DNA of 64,000 nt from Streptomyces cyaneochromogenes (GTDB lineage Bacteria > Actinomycetota > Actinomycetes > Streptomycetales > Streptomycetaceae). Positions 43,862-51,772 of the stretch are shown in pieces. The notes beneath the pieces are model-generated. The model made no database searches, was not told the DNA's origin, and saw only the letters and a program-made list of their open reading frames with translations. A program made the translations under genes and the position numbers. Each line of letters starts with the position of its first letter. Within the stretch, counting starts at the first letter, position 1. The DNA lies in the NCBI RefSeq assembly GCF_003963535.1, contig NZ_CP034539.1:10168001-10232000 (forward strand), read 5' to 3'.

Positions 43862-45007
43862 CTACCTGGTCTTGAACCGGTCCGGACGCACGAAGTCCAG
43901 GCCTTCGATCGCCTGCTTGCCGAGCGCCTCGTGTGCGGCGATGTGGCCATAGCCGGTGGCCATTTTGAAGCCTTTTCCGGAGAATCCGGTGGCGCAGTAG
44001 ACCCTGCTGTTCTCGTCCAGCCGGCCGAGGAGGGGATGCCTGTCCTCGGTGAAGAGGTCGGGGAAGGCGTCGGAGCGCGCGATGGTTGGGATCAGGCCGG
44101 GGAAGAATTCGGTGACGATATCGGTGGCCTTTGCGACTTCTTCCCGGGTGAGTTCGCGGGGCACGGCGTCCGGGTCGGAGGTTGCCCTTGCGCGCCCGGA
44201 CAGCGGTCCGTCCACCGATGCCTTGACCGTCACACCGTCGACGGCGGGTGCGCCGTACATGGAGCGCTCCTCGTACCACCGGCTGAAGACAGGGAAGTTC
44301 TCCGGCGAGAACTGCGTGCCGTCCTGGGCGATGAACCAGGTCAGGACGATCCGATGGGTTTCCGTTACAGCCTTGAGGTGGTCGGGCATGAGCCTTCGGG
44401 ACCAGCCGCCCGAGGCGACGATGACCTTCTCGAAGGTCCAGGTTCTGTCGCCAGAGGTGACGACCACGCCGCGGTCGGTTTCGGTGATGCTGTCCACGGG
44501 CGCGTTCTGAAGGACGGTGGCGCCGTTCTCCTGGGCCGCCGCGACGGCGGCGCTGACGGCGCGGTCGGTGCGCAGAATGCCGGCGCGGGGGTCGTAGATG
44601 GCGCAGTCGTCGGGGCGGAGGTTGTGCTGGGGGTAGCGTTCGGCCATGTCCTCCCGGCTGAGGATGTGGTGCTCGGCTCCGGTGATGCGTGTTGCATCGA
44701 GGAGGCTGTTGATGTAGCTGCCGTTCGCCGTCCCTATCGACAGCCCTCCGGTGGTCGTGAGGATGTCCTGCCCGGTTTCCGCTTCGAGCTCGGCCCACAG
44801 GTCGCGGGAGCGTTCGATGATGGGGTAGTACTCGGGTTTCCCGAGGTAGATCATGCGGAACAGGCGGGTGTCCCCGCCCACGGCACTGCGGCCGTGGGCC
44901 GGGGTGGCGGCCTCGAAGCCCACGACCGAGTCGGACAGCCGGGAGGCCTGCCACAGGGCCATGCTTCCGATGCTGCCCAGGCCGATGACTGCGAGTTGTG
45001 CGTCCAT
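43862..45007 (-). CDS. SolA-like FAD-dependent amine oxidase (copy 2)
   Basis: The protein has 381 residues; AGGAACC precedes ATG 45007. It starts LAVIGLGSIGSMALWQASR, then HGRSAVGGDTRLFRMIYLG, the same loop as the gene at 27567. FSGKGFKMATGYGHIAAHEA is the FAD contact. It is a diverged paralogue with probably a related N-substituted amine substrate. It is 20 bases downstream of the PuuB-like gene, forming a two-gene leftward operon of oxidases. Confidence 0.85.
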   Translation of the reverse strand: MDAQLAVIGLGSIGSMALWQASRLSDSVVGFEAATPAHGRSAVGGDTRLFRMIYLGKPEYYPIIERSRDLWAELEAETGQDILTTTGGLSIGTANGSYINSLLDATRITGAEHHILSREDMAERYPQHNLRPDDCAIYDPRAGILRTDRAVSAAVAAAQENGATVLQNAPVDSITETDRGVVVTSGDRTWTFEKVIVASGGWSRRLMPDHLKAVTETHRIVLTWFIAQDGTQFSPENFPVFSRWYEERSMYGAPAVDGVTVKASVDGPLSGRARATSDPDAVPRELTREEVAKATDIVTEFFPGLIPTIARSDAFPDLFTEDRHPLLGRLDENSRVYCATGFSGKGFKMATGYGHIAAHEALGKQAIEGLDFVRPDRFKTR

Positions 45008-45027
45008 GAGAGCAGGTTCCTATTCGT

Positions 45028-46431
45028 CTACTCGTGAAGTCCGGCGAGTCTGCTGCCGAATCTGGCCAGCAGCGAGGTCGTGCTGGACCCCCTGCGCTCT
45101 TCCCACTGGTCGGCAATACCGAAGAGCCGGTACATGGCGTGAACGCCCAGCCAGCGAAGGGGTTCCGGTTCCCACTTCCGCGCCCGGTAGCCGACCCAGG
45201 GAAGGGTGGTCCGCTCGGTTTCCTTCTCGAAGGCGAGCTCCACGAGAGTCCTGCCGCCGACGTAGGCCGACGTGACGCCGTGGCCCGCGTAGCCGGTGGA
45301 CGCCCCGATCCCTGATGCCGGGTCCCAGTGCACGCCGCCGTTCCAGTCACGCGTGACGCCCAGGACCCCCGACCAGGCGTGTTCCACCTCGAAGGGGATG
45401 CCTGGGAAGAAGGAACTGAGCTTCTGCGAGATCAGGTCGATGGTGGATTGGGCGGTCGCACCGTCTCCCCCTGTGCCGGACCCGAAGCGGTAGGGGACAC
45501 CGCGGCCCCCCATGGCGATACGGCCGTCCGCCGTCCGTTGGGCGTAGATGAACGTGTGCGCGGAGTCGTTGAGGCACTGCGGCCCGTCCCAGCCGATCTG
45601 CTGCCATGCCTTCTCCGGCAGAGGCTTGGTCACGATCAGCGAGGAATTGACCGGGATCAGGCTCCGGCGGCCGAGCAACCGTCCCGAATAGCCTTCGGTG
45701 CAGATGAACGTCCTGGCCGCGGTGACACGACCGTTGGCCAGGGTGAGGGTCTTGTCCGCGACGCTGTCCACCCGGCTGCCCTCGTAGATCCTGACCCCCA
45801 TGGAGGTCAGGGTGTCGGCGAGGCCGTAGACGAGTTTCGCGGGGTGGAACCGCGCGCAGTGCTTGTAGAAGAGCCCGCCGTGGACGGTGGAGATGTTGAT
45901 CTGGGATTGGAACTCGTCCCGGTCGAGCATGTGCACTTCGTCGTCGGTGAGCCCGTACTTCAGGTCGGCATCACGCCTGGTGACAAGCCGGCCCAGCCCT
46001 GCCCGAGTGTGGGCGGCGACGAGCGCGCCGCCCTTGTACTGATCGGCATCGATGCCCTCGGCCTCAAGGATGTCCAGGACCGCGTCGACGCCGGCGACGA
46101 ACTCCTGCTGCAGTGCCCGGCTTGCCTCCAGCCCTCCCCCGGCGCGGGCGAAGGTGGCACGGTTTCCCGGAGGCATCGCCGAGAGCCAGCCGCCGTTGCG
46201 TCCTGATGCGCCGTAGCCCACCTGTTCGGCCTCGAAGACGGCGACCGAGAGCGACGGTTCGATCTTCTTGGCGAAGTACGCCGCCCAGAGGCCGGTGTAG
46301 CCGCCGCCGACAATGGCCACGTCGACGGAGTCCTGGCCGGTGAACCGGGGGAACGAGGGCCTCTTGTCGGCCAGTTGGGCCACCCAGAAGCCGAGCTCTC
46401 CGTTTCGGGGTGGTGCCGCAAGGGCGTTCAT
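45028..46431 (-). CDS. DAO-fold FAD oxidoreductase (PuuB/OrdL-like, copy 2)
   Basis: The protein has 467 residues; AAGGACACACC precedes ATG 46431. The dinucleotide motif is VDVAIVGGGYTGLWAAYFAK and is followed by VGYGASGRNGGWLSAM. The C-terminal FAD contact is YAGHGVTSAYVGGRTLVE. Members oxidise gamma-glutamylputrescine, glycine betaine-like or other amines. It pairs with the SolA-like gene that follows, like the SolA/PuuB pair in the 27-41 kb operon. Confidence 0.87.
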   Translation of the reverse strand: MNALAAPPRNGELGFWVAQLADKRPSFPRFTGQDSVDVAIVGGGYTGLWAAYFAKKIEPSLSVAVFEAEQVGYGASGRNGGWLSAMPPGNRATFARAGGGLEASRALQQEFVAGVDAVLDILEAEGIDADQYKGGALVAAHTRAGLGRLVTRRDADLKYGLTDDEVHMLDRDEFQSQINISTVHGGLFYKHCARFHPAKLVYGLADTLTSMGVRIYEGSRVDSVADKTLTLANGRVTAARTFICTEGYSGRLLGRRSLIPVNSSLIVTKPLPEKAWQQIGWDGPQCLNDSAHTFIYAQRTADGRIAMGGRGVPYRFGSGTGGDGATAQSTIDLISQKLSSFFPGIPFEVEHAWSGVLGVTRDWNGGVHWDPASGIGASTGYAGHGVTSAYVGGRTLVELAFEKETERTTLPWVGYRARKWEPEPLRWLGVHAMYRLFGIADQWEERRGSSTTSLLARFGSRLAGLHE

Positions 46432-46476
46432 GGTGTGTCCTTCATCTGTCTCTGGGAACCGTGTGGGCCGCTGCTG

Positions 46477-46782
46477 GAAGGCGGTGTGGCCGCGGTCGAC
46501 GGGGTGCGTTGCCCCGGTGTGATGTACGAGGGCTACGACGACGCGAGGAACAGGACGACGTCGGCGATCTCCTCGGGAGTGGCGAGGCGCTGGAGCGGGA
46601 TCTGCCTCTCACGCTCACAGCGGGTGGCCTCCGGGTCGTACCTGCGCCGGAAGGACGCTTCGATGACTCGGCCGTCGCTGTCCTGCATCGCGTCGGCCGG
46701 CAGGATCCGCACCGGGGTGTCGATCGTGCTGGTCGAGGGCGTCGAGTGCCTGTTGAAGCCGGGTCACCGACGCAATGCTCAT
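46477..46782 (-). pseudogene. Deletion fusion: start of a DSD1/DTA-type PLP enzyme joined to the end of an SDR
   Basis: ATG 46782 opens VTRLQQALDAL, matching VNRLQRALDAL at the start of the gene at 57621. After a frame change the text reads IDTPVRILPADAMQD and then, at about 46680, RVIEASFRRRYDPEA and RLATPEEIADVVLFLASS, the C-terminus of an SDR like 42182 and 58802. A TAG at 46533 replaces a conserved codon and a further frame change yields VDRGHTAF, the usual SDR end. About 1 kb of PLP enzyme and 550 bases of SDR have been lost. The order ridA-PLP enzyme-SDR is that of the operon at 57011-59536. Confidence 0.8.
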
Positions 46783-46795
46783 GATTGGCTCGCCG

Positions 46796-47179
46796 CTACA
46801 CAGCGGTGCAGATGACCTGGATCTCGACAGGGGTGTTGAGAGGCAGCCCGGCGACACCGATCGCGGTGCGGGCGTGGCGTCCGTTCTCCCCCAGTACCTC
46901 GATGAGCAGTTCACTGGCCGCGTTGGCGACCTGCGACTGCTCACCGAAGTCCGGCGTGCTGGCCACGAAGACCAGCATCTGCACGATCCTGACCCGGTCC
47001 AGGTCGCCCACCGCCTGCACAGCGGCAGCGAGGCAGTTGAGCGCGGCATGGCGCGCCAGCTCCTGCGCGGTCTCCAACTCCACGTCCCGGCCGACAACGC
47101 CCTGACCCAGCAGCTCGCCGTCCTTGAACGGGAGTTGGCCGGAGAGGTGGATGCTGGAGCCCACCTTCCGGTGGGGCAC
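46796..47179 (-). pseudogene. RidA-family protein lacking its N-terminus
   Basis: GTG 47179, four bases after the HAD stop, opens a 127-residue frame that begins VPHRKVGSSIHLSGQLP. It is identical to residues 35 onward of the RidA at 57011 except for the last few codons. The first 34 residues are missing and replaced by the HAD end. RidA enzymes hydrolyse reactive enamine/imine intermediates from PLP enzymes as trimers. Losing the first strand probably disables it, but translation by coupling to the HAD gene remains possible. Confidence 0.75.
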
Positions 47180-47180
47180 G
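46817..47180 (-). repeat. 364-bp inverted repeat, copy A (ridA segment)
   Basis: Read on the minus strand, this stretch matches 57112-57475 on the plus strand base for base by eye. Identity breaks at both ends at once. It covers most of ridA. Confidence 0.9.
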
Positions 47181-47183
47181 AGG

Positions 47184-47864
47184 TCAGGGGCGCGGCAGGC
47201 CGAAGAGGACGGGGAGGTCGGCGATGTCGGTGATCCGCTCGTAGCCGAGCCAGTGCTCGTCGTGCTCGAAGCCGCGGTCGACGTACACCTTGTTCTTGAT
47301 GCCCATGATGGCCGCGGAGCGATGGTCGTACATCGGGCTCGCGGAGACGTGCACGAGCTCGTCGGGTGTCACGCCGAGCTTGTCAAACATGTACTCGAAC
47401 GCGCGGAGTCGCGGCTTGTAGACGCCCATCTCCTCGGCACTGATGACGTCTGCGAACGGGGCCTTGAGGTTCTCCGCGAGGCGCACGGCGTGCGCGGTGT
47501 CGCTGTTGGTGATGATGACCAGCGGGACCGCCTCGGCCAGGCGGTTCAGCGCCTCGGTAACACCGGGGTACGGGCCCCAGGTGGGGATGCGCTCGTACAC
47601 CTCCCGCGACTCGTCCTCGCGGTACTCGAGACCGACGCTGCGCGAGGCGCGTTCCATGGAACGCGCGACGACCTGGTGGAACGGCTGGTATGCGCCCGTG
47701 CACTCGTCGATCCGGTACGCCTTGCAGATCCGCAGGTACTCATCGGCGACCTCGGCCGGCAGTCGTTCGCCCAGGACCTCACGCATCGTGTCGTTGATGC
47801 TGAACTTGATCAGCGTTCCGTTCATGTCGAACGTCACGAACTTGGGCTTGACGTCGAATCCCAT
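47184..47864 (-). CDS. HAD-superfamily hydrolase, haloacid dehalogenase type II-like (copy 2)
   Basis: The protein has 226 residues; AGGAGGACCA precedes ATG 47864. Motif I is VTFDMNGTLIKF (DxN rather than DxY), motif II VIITNSDTAHA, motif III Lys in GVYKPRLRAFEY and motif IV VHVSASPMYDHRSA. The cap has RICKAYRIDECTGAYQPFHQ. Its promoter contains two palindromes TTGGTCGATTGTCGACCA that match sites before the GntR gene and the 57-kb operon. It is probably a member of that regulon. The reaction is unknown. Confidence 0.85.
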   Translation of the reverse strand: MGFDVKPKFVTFDMNGTLIKFSINDTMREVLGERLPAEVADEYLRICKAYRIDECTGAYQPFHQVVARSMERASRSVGLEYREDESREVYERIPTWGPYPGVTEALNRLAEAVPLVIITNSDTAHAVRLAENLKAPFADVISAEEMGVYKPRLRAFEYMFDKLGVTPDELVHVSASPMYDHRSAAIMGIKNKVYVDRGFEHDEHWLGYERITDIADLPVLFGLPRP

Positions 47865-47898
47865 TGGTCCTCCTACGTGCTTGGTGGAGCAGCCCGAT

Positions 47899-47940
47899 TT
47901 GGTCGATTGTCGACCATTGGGTTGGTCGATTGTCGACCAA
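47899..47940. promoter_or_regulatory. Two tandem GntR-type operators before the HAD gene
   Basis: TTGGTCGATTGTCGACCA (47899-47916) and TTGGTCGATTGTCGACCAA (47922-47940) are near-palindromic and repeat every 23 bases. They lie 35-76 bases upstream of the HAD start. The inverse, TGGTCGACAATCGACCAA, resembles FadR-subfamily GntR sites. Confidence 0.75.
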
Positions 47941-47972
47941 GTGGTCTCGGGCTGTCAACAGGCGTCAGGGGC

Positions 47973-48144
47973 GTGCTGATCCGCCGGGTCGGGCGCAATC
48001 GGCTCTCGGCTGAGGTCGCCTCCGAGTTCGTGCGGACCGGCAACCAGTGCCGGATCAACGAGCGCCTCGGCGAGTGCGAGCCCTTCCATCAGGTCGTGGT
48101 CCACTCTCTGGAACGGACCATGCGCTCGGCGTGGAGCAGCAGAA
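47973..48144 (+). pseudogene. HAD-type II internal fragment
   Basis: The plus strand reads RLSAEVASEFVRTGNQCRIN, then GECEPFHQVVVHSLERTMRS. This matches residues RLPAEVADEYLRICKAYRID and AYQPFHQVVARSMERASRS of the HAD at 47184. Only the cap region survives and it lies on the opposite strand to the intact gene. It is too diverged to be a very recent copy. Confidence 0.75.
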
Positions 48145-48377
48145 GGCGATCCCGTGACCCGCCAGGACAGGGTGTGCGAGCGCCGGGTGCGGCTCTGCGT
48201 CGCGCGCCTTGGGTCGCCGAGCCGTAGACCACCGCGCTCCCCTTGATCGGCTGTGCCTGGCTTCAGGCCACAACCTGTCACCGCGACCCGTGAGTCGGAT
48301 AGGACACCGCTGTGAATTCGGTGAGCTCCATGCCGGACGGCCGACTTGACGTGTGGATGCAAAAACCAGCAGCGGTA

Positions 48378-48395
48378 TAGTCGACAAACGACCAA
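48378..48395. promoter_or_regulatory. GntR-type operator before the GntR gene
   Basis: TAGTCGACAAACGACCAA matches the sites at 47899, 47922 and 56843. It ends 31 bases upstream of the GTG start, fitting autoregulation. A second TGGTCGA half-site follows directly at about 48397. Confidence 0.7.
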
Positions 48396-48426
48396 ATGGT
48401 CGAAAGTGTCGAGGGAGGGTAACGGG

Positions 48427-49113
48427 GTGGATCACAAGTTCGAGTGGCAGGAGCAGCGGATGACGACGCCGGACGGCGTCTACCGCACACTGCGTGCCGC
48501 AATCCTCGATGGGACCGTACCTCCTGGTGGACAGCTGCGCGAGGCGCACATCGCCGCTGATCTAGGGATCAGTCGGTCCCCGCTGCGCGAGGCGCTGACG
48601 AAGCTGGAGGAGGAAGGGCTCGTCGTCAAGATCCCCTACCGTGGGGCGTTCGTCGTAGAGGTGAGCGCTCGTGAGGTCGCCGAGATCGACTCGATCCGAC
48701 TACGTGTCGAGCCGTACGCCGCCGAGCTCTCGGCCGAAGCGCTGCGCGGTCCTGAGCGGCCCCAGTTGCTGCAGACCGTCGAGGATCTCCGCCGGGCAAT
48801 GGAGAAGGACGACATCCCGGCCAGCATCGATGCGCACCTTCGATTCCACAGGCTCTTCTACGAGCTCTCGGGGCACGGCGTCCTGCAGAGTCTCTGGAAC
48901 GGCTGGGAGACCAAGCTGCGCCTCCACCTCAGTGTCGATCACCGCACTTACAGCGACGACCCGCATCAATTGGTCGTCGAGCACGAGAGGTTGGCCGCGG
49001 TTGCCCTGGAAGGCGACACCGACGCGTTCCGCCGGGAACTGGCTGCCCATTTCCCCATGGGGCTGGGGGCCCAGACGGGGGATCCAGGGGAACGCGCGCC
49101 CGGGCATGCATGA
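48427..49113 (+). CDS. GntR-family regulator, FadR/FCD subfamily
   Basis: The protein has 228 residues from GTG 48427 (GAGGGAGGG upstream); ATG 48460 is a good alternative. The winged helix spans about residues 15-80 with HIAADLGISRSPLREALTKL as the recognition region. The FCD effector domain carries RLRVEPYAAELSAEAL and metal-ligand His residues in DAHLRFHRLFYE and VVEHERLAA. FCD regulators usually sense organic acids or amino-acid derivatives bound with a metal. Matching operators near HAD, its own promoter and the RidA operon suggest the regulon. Confidence 0.9.
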   Translation: MDHKFEWQEQRMTTPDGVYRTLRAAILDGTVPPGGQLREAHIAADLGISRSPLREALTKLEEEGLVVKIPYRGAFVVEVSAREVAEIDSIRLRVEPYAAELSAEALRGPERPQLLQTVEDLRRAMEKDDIPASIDAHLRFHRLFYELSGHGVLQSLWNGWETKLRLHLSVDHRTYSDDPHQLVVEHERLAAVALEGDTDAFRRELAAHFPMGLGAQTGDPGERAPGHA

Positions 49114-49171
49114 GGCCATGCCGGTGTGCGTGAAGTGTCAACGCGATCTTGTATCAGATCTTGAGTGAGGA

Positions 49172-49199
49172 TTGCCGGTTGCCGGTTGCCGGTTGCCGG
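49172..49199. repeat. TTGCCGG tandem repeat, four copies
   Basis: The 7-base unit TTGCCGG repeats exactly four times and is followed by the variant CCGCCGG. It is in a non-coding stretch. Confidence 0.85.
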
Positions 49200-49238
49200 C
49201 CGCCGGCGCTGTGGGGCGGGTAGGTGGCGACGGGGCGT

Positions 49239-49523
49239 TTACGGCTGCGCGGTTGGCTGCGTGGGCGGGTCCGTTCTTCCAGGAGACGGCGGGTCGTGGC
49301 GGCCGTCTGTCATGTGCGCGGCTTCTCCCAGGGCGCAGTCGGCGTCGACTCTGGTGCGCTCGATCATCGCGGGAAAGCCCTCAGCTGGGTGTCGTCGGCA
49401 GACGTGGATCTCCGGCTCCATGCCGCGCGGGCCGCGTGAGTGCAGGAACCGGTCTGCACAGCGCTGACTGGCGACCAAGTCGCGCCGGGGCCGGCCCCTC
49501 CGTCGATTCAATCTCCCACCCAC
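49239..49523 (-). CDS. Possible small hypothetical protein
   Basis: A 94-residue frame from GTG 49523 ends at TAA 49239. It contains RCADRFLHSRGPRGMEPEIH and VCRRHPAEGFPAMIERTRVD, which looks like ordered protein rather than random text (regular Cys, Glu and Arg spacing). No ribosome site or family was recognised. It may be the end of a decayed gene. Confidence 0.3.
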   Translation of the reverse strand: MGGRLNRRRGRPRRDLVASQRCADRFLHSRGPRGMEPEIHVCRRHPAEGFPAMIERTRVDADCALGEAAHMTDGRHDPPSPGRTDPPTQPTAQP

Positions 49524-49999
49524 GCGCGTACCGGACCGCCGCCTCCCGTGCGGGAAGGCGGCCCCGTTCAGCGGGGTGGACGCGAAGCGCTACAACTCGG
49601 TGCGGCTGGTGCCATCCAGGCGGGTCACCGCCATCACCGGTGCTACCTCCGGGCTTCAGCCCCCTGGGTGAAGTGCCGGTGTGCGATAGGGCAGGTCGGC
49701 CAGAACCCGGAGGTAACTGCCCGCCATGGGCAGCCAGGCGAGGCCACGAGGTGCCCGTTCCGGTGGCGTCCCGCCAAGTGGTGTAGCCGATCAAGTCGCC
49801 GAAATCCGCAGGTCGGCGGCAGTGGCTCCGTGTGACCGGGCGCTCAACTGTCCCCAGCGGGGCTCCGCAAGTTGGTAGGCGGCCCAGGAAGGTCGGATGT
49901 GGCGGAGTAGGGCCTGCCAGTAGTGGCTAACGAGGAGTGGCCGTCCGGCTCTCCGGGGCGCCCTGGCTGCTGATTGAGACGTGCGCGCCTTGGGCGTTT

Positions 50000-50041
50000 G
50001 TGGACGATTGCGAAATTCGGCTCTGTCGCTGATCTTGTGAC
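50000..50041. repeat. ISL3 left inverted repeat
   Basis: It starts GTGGACGATTGCG and ends CTGATCTTGTGAC. It pairs with the right end at 36 of 42 positions. Confidence 0.8.
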
Positions 50042-50100
50042 GCTGTCGGTGTCAGTGGCGCCTGTGATCGTGACTCGCGTGTTCTTCGCAGAGTTTCGAG

Positions 50101-51714
50101 GTGCTGTTCCCTCATCTTGGTGGTGTCGTGGTGGAGTTGGTCGACCGGGCCGCGGCCGGGCTCACGATGCATGCGCGGGCCCGTTCGACGGGTGCGGACT
50201 GTCCGCACTGCGGTAGTGCGTCGGGCCGGGTGCACGGTCGGTACATGCGACGGCTCGCGGATGCCGCGGTCGGTGGCGCCAGTGTGGTGATCGAGCTGCT
50301 GGTGCGGCGGTTCAAGTGCCCGACCCCCGCGTGCCGGGCGGTGACATTCGCCGAGCAGATCGCGGGGCTGACGAGCCCGCATGCCCGCTACACGCCACTG
50401 GCGCGTGAGCAGTTGATCTCGATCGCTCTCGCGCTGGCCGGCCGTGCGGGAGCCCGTCTGGCCGGGGTGCTGGGCCTGCGCGTCGCCAAGGACACCCTGT
50501 TACGTCTGGTCCGCGCCGCGCCGGAAGAACCCGCCGGGGAGATCCGCGTGCTTGGCGTCGACGATTTCGCCCTACGGAAGGGTGACTCGTACGCCACGAT
50601 CCTGGTGGACTTGGAGAGGCGGCGCCCGGTGGGCGTGCTGCCCGGCCGGGATGCAGAACCGCTGGCCGCATGGCTGAAGGACCATCCGGAAGTAGAGATC
50701 ATTTGCCGGGACCGAGCCGGGGCCTATGCCGAGGGCGCACGCAGCGGTGCCCCGCAAGCCCAGCAAGTCGCCGACGCCTGGCACCTATGGCACAACTTCG
50801 GCGAAGCCGTCGAAAAGACCGTCTCCGCCCACCACACCTGCGTCCGGACCGCGTTCGAAAACACCGTACCGGCCGCCCCACCAACGAGCGACGACATCTG
50901 GCAGACGCCACCGCCGCCGGCATCGGCATCGGCATCGGCTGCCGGGATGCTCGACGTATGCGGACGAGAACGCCGCCTGGTGACCCGGACCAGGGAACGC
51001 TACACAGCCGTGCAACAGCTCCTGGACAGCGGCAGCACTCTGGAGAACATCTGCCGGACACTACAGCTGGACCGGTCCACCGTGCGCCGCTTCGCCCGCG
51101 CCAGCAGCATCGACGAAATGCTGGCCAAAGCGACGAACCGGTCCACCATCCTGGACAAATACACGCCGTACCTCCACCAGCGGTGGAACGAGGGCTGTCA
51201 CAACAGTGCCCAGCTCCACCAGGAGATCGCCGCCCTGGGCTTCGCCGGAAGCATCCAGACCGTCCAGCGTTACCTCCGCCCGTTCAAAGCCGCCACTGCG
51301 CCACCCGCGCGCCGACTGGCTCCACGGCCCCGCCGCATCGTCCGCTGGATCATGACCGACCCCGGAAACCTGAGCGCCGATGATGCCGCCGACCTCAAGG
51401 AGATTTGGGCCAGCCGCCCCGAACTCGACGCCGCCACCCACCACGTCCGCGACTTCGCCACCATGATGCGCGAGCTGCAGGGCGACCAACTGCCCGCCTG
51501 GATGGAGCGCGTCCTCGCCGACGATCTGCCCGCCCTGCACTCCCTGATCAACGGACTGAGCCGCGACATCGACGCCGTCACCGCCGGGCTCTCCACCCCT
51601 TGGAGCTCCGGCCAGGTCGAAGGGCAGGTCACAAGGACGAAGCTACTCAAGAGGCAAGGATTTGGACGAGCCAACCTCGACTTGCTCCGTAAGCGCGTAC
51701 TCCTCACGCCCTGA
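50101..51714 (+). CDS. ISL3-family transposase
   Basis: The protein has 537 residues and a single intact frame from GTG 50101. The N-terminal zinc-finger is DCPHCGSASGRVHGRYMRR with a second pair CPTPACRAV. DDE residues are likely the Asp in RVLGVDDFALRKGDSY, the Asp in IICRDRAGAYAEGA and the Glu in WSSGQVEGQVTRTKLLKRQG. QVADAWHLWHNFGEAVEK is a family hallmark. The middle has a helix-turn-helix (ENICRTLQLDRSTVRRFAR). The gene is complete, so the element may still be active. Confidence 0.92.
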   Translation: MLFPHLGGVVVELVDRAAAGLTMHARARSTGADCPHCGSASGRVHGRYMRRLADAAVGGASVVIELLVRRFKCPTPACRAVTFAEQIAGLTSPHARYTPLAREQLISIALALAGRAGARLAGVLGLRVAKDTLLRLVRAAPEEPAGEIRVLGVDDFALRKGDSYATILVDLERRRPVGVLPGRDAEPLAAWLKDHPEVEIICRDRAGAYAEGARSGAPQAQQVADAWHLWHNFGEAVEKTVSAHHTCVRTAFENTVPAAPPTSDDIWQTPPPPASASASAAGMLDVCGRERRLVTRTRERYTAVQQLLDSGSTLENICRTLQLDRSTVRRFARASSIDEMLAKATNRSTILDKYTPYLHQRWNEGCHNSAQLHQEIAALGFAGSIQTVQRYLRPFKAATAPPARRLAPRPRRIVRWIMTDPGNLSADDAADLKEIWASRPELDAATHHVRDFATMMRELQGDQLPAWMERVLADDLPALHSLINGLSRDIDAVTAGLSTPWSSGQVEGQVTRTKLLKRQGFGRANLDLLRKRVLLTP

Positions 51715-51724
51715 CCCGCCTGCG

Positions 51725-51766
51725 GTTACAAGATCAGTGCCAGAGCCGAGTTACGCGATCGTCCAC
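51725..51766. repeat. ISL3 right inverted repeat
   Basis: Reverse-complemented it begins GTGGACGATCGCG and ends CTGATCTTGTAAC, matching the left end. Confidence 0.8.
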
Positions 51767-51772
51767 ACGAGG

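Larger units (their letters stand above)
49114..49999. other. Low-information stretch between GntR gene and ISL3 element
   Basis: I see no recognisable gene except a weak leftward frame at 49239-49523. A 7-base tandem repeat lies at 49172-49199. A hairpin CCGCCTCCC-GTGC-GGGAAGGCGG occurs around 49540. The rest has several short competing frames and looks like decayed sequence. Confidence 0.4.
50000..51766 (+). mobile_element. ISL3-family insertion sequence
   Basis: The element is 1767 bases long, bounded by 42-base inverted repeats (50000-50041 and 51725-51766) with 36 matching positions. It carries one transposase gene. I see no 8-base target duplication: the flanks 49992-49999 and 51767-51774 differ, so one side may have rearranged after insertion. 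Confidence 0.85.

Noticed and set aside
48145..48377. Further HAD or transposase fragment upstream of the GntR gene
   Set aside because: No motif could be matched beyond 48144.
49500..49800. Group II intron or structured RNA
   Set aside because: Several hairpins occur (around 49540 and 49560) but no domain V-like element or maturase was recognised.
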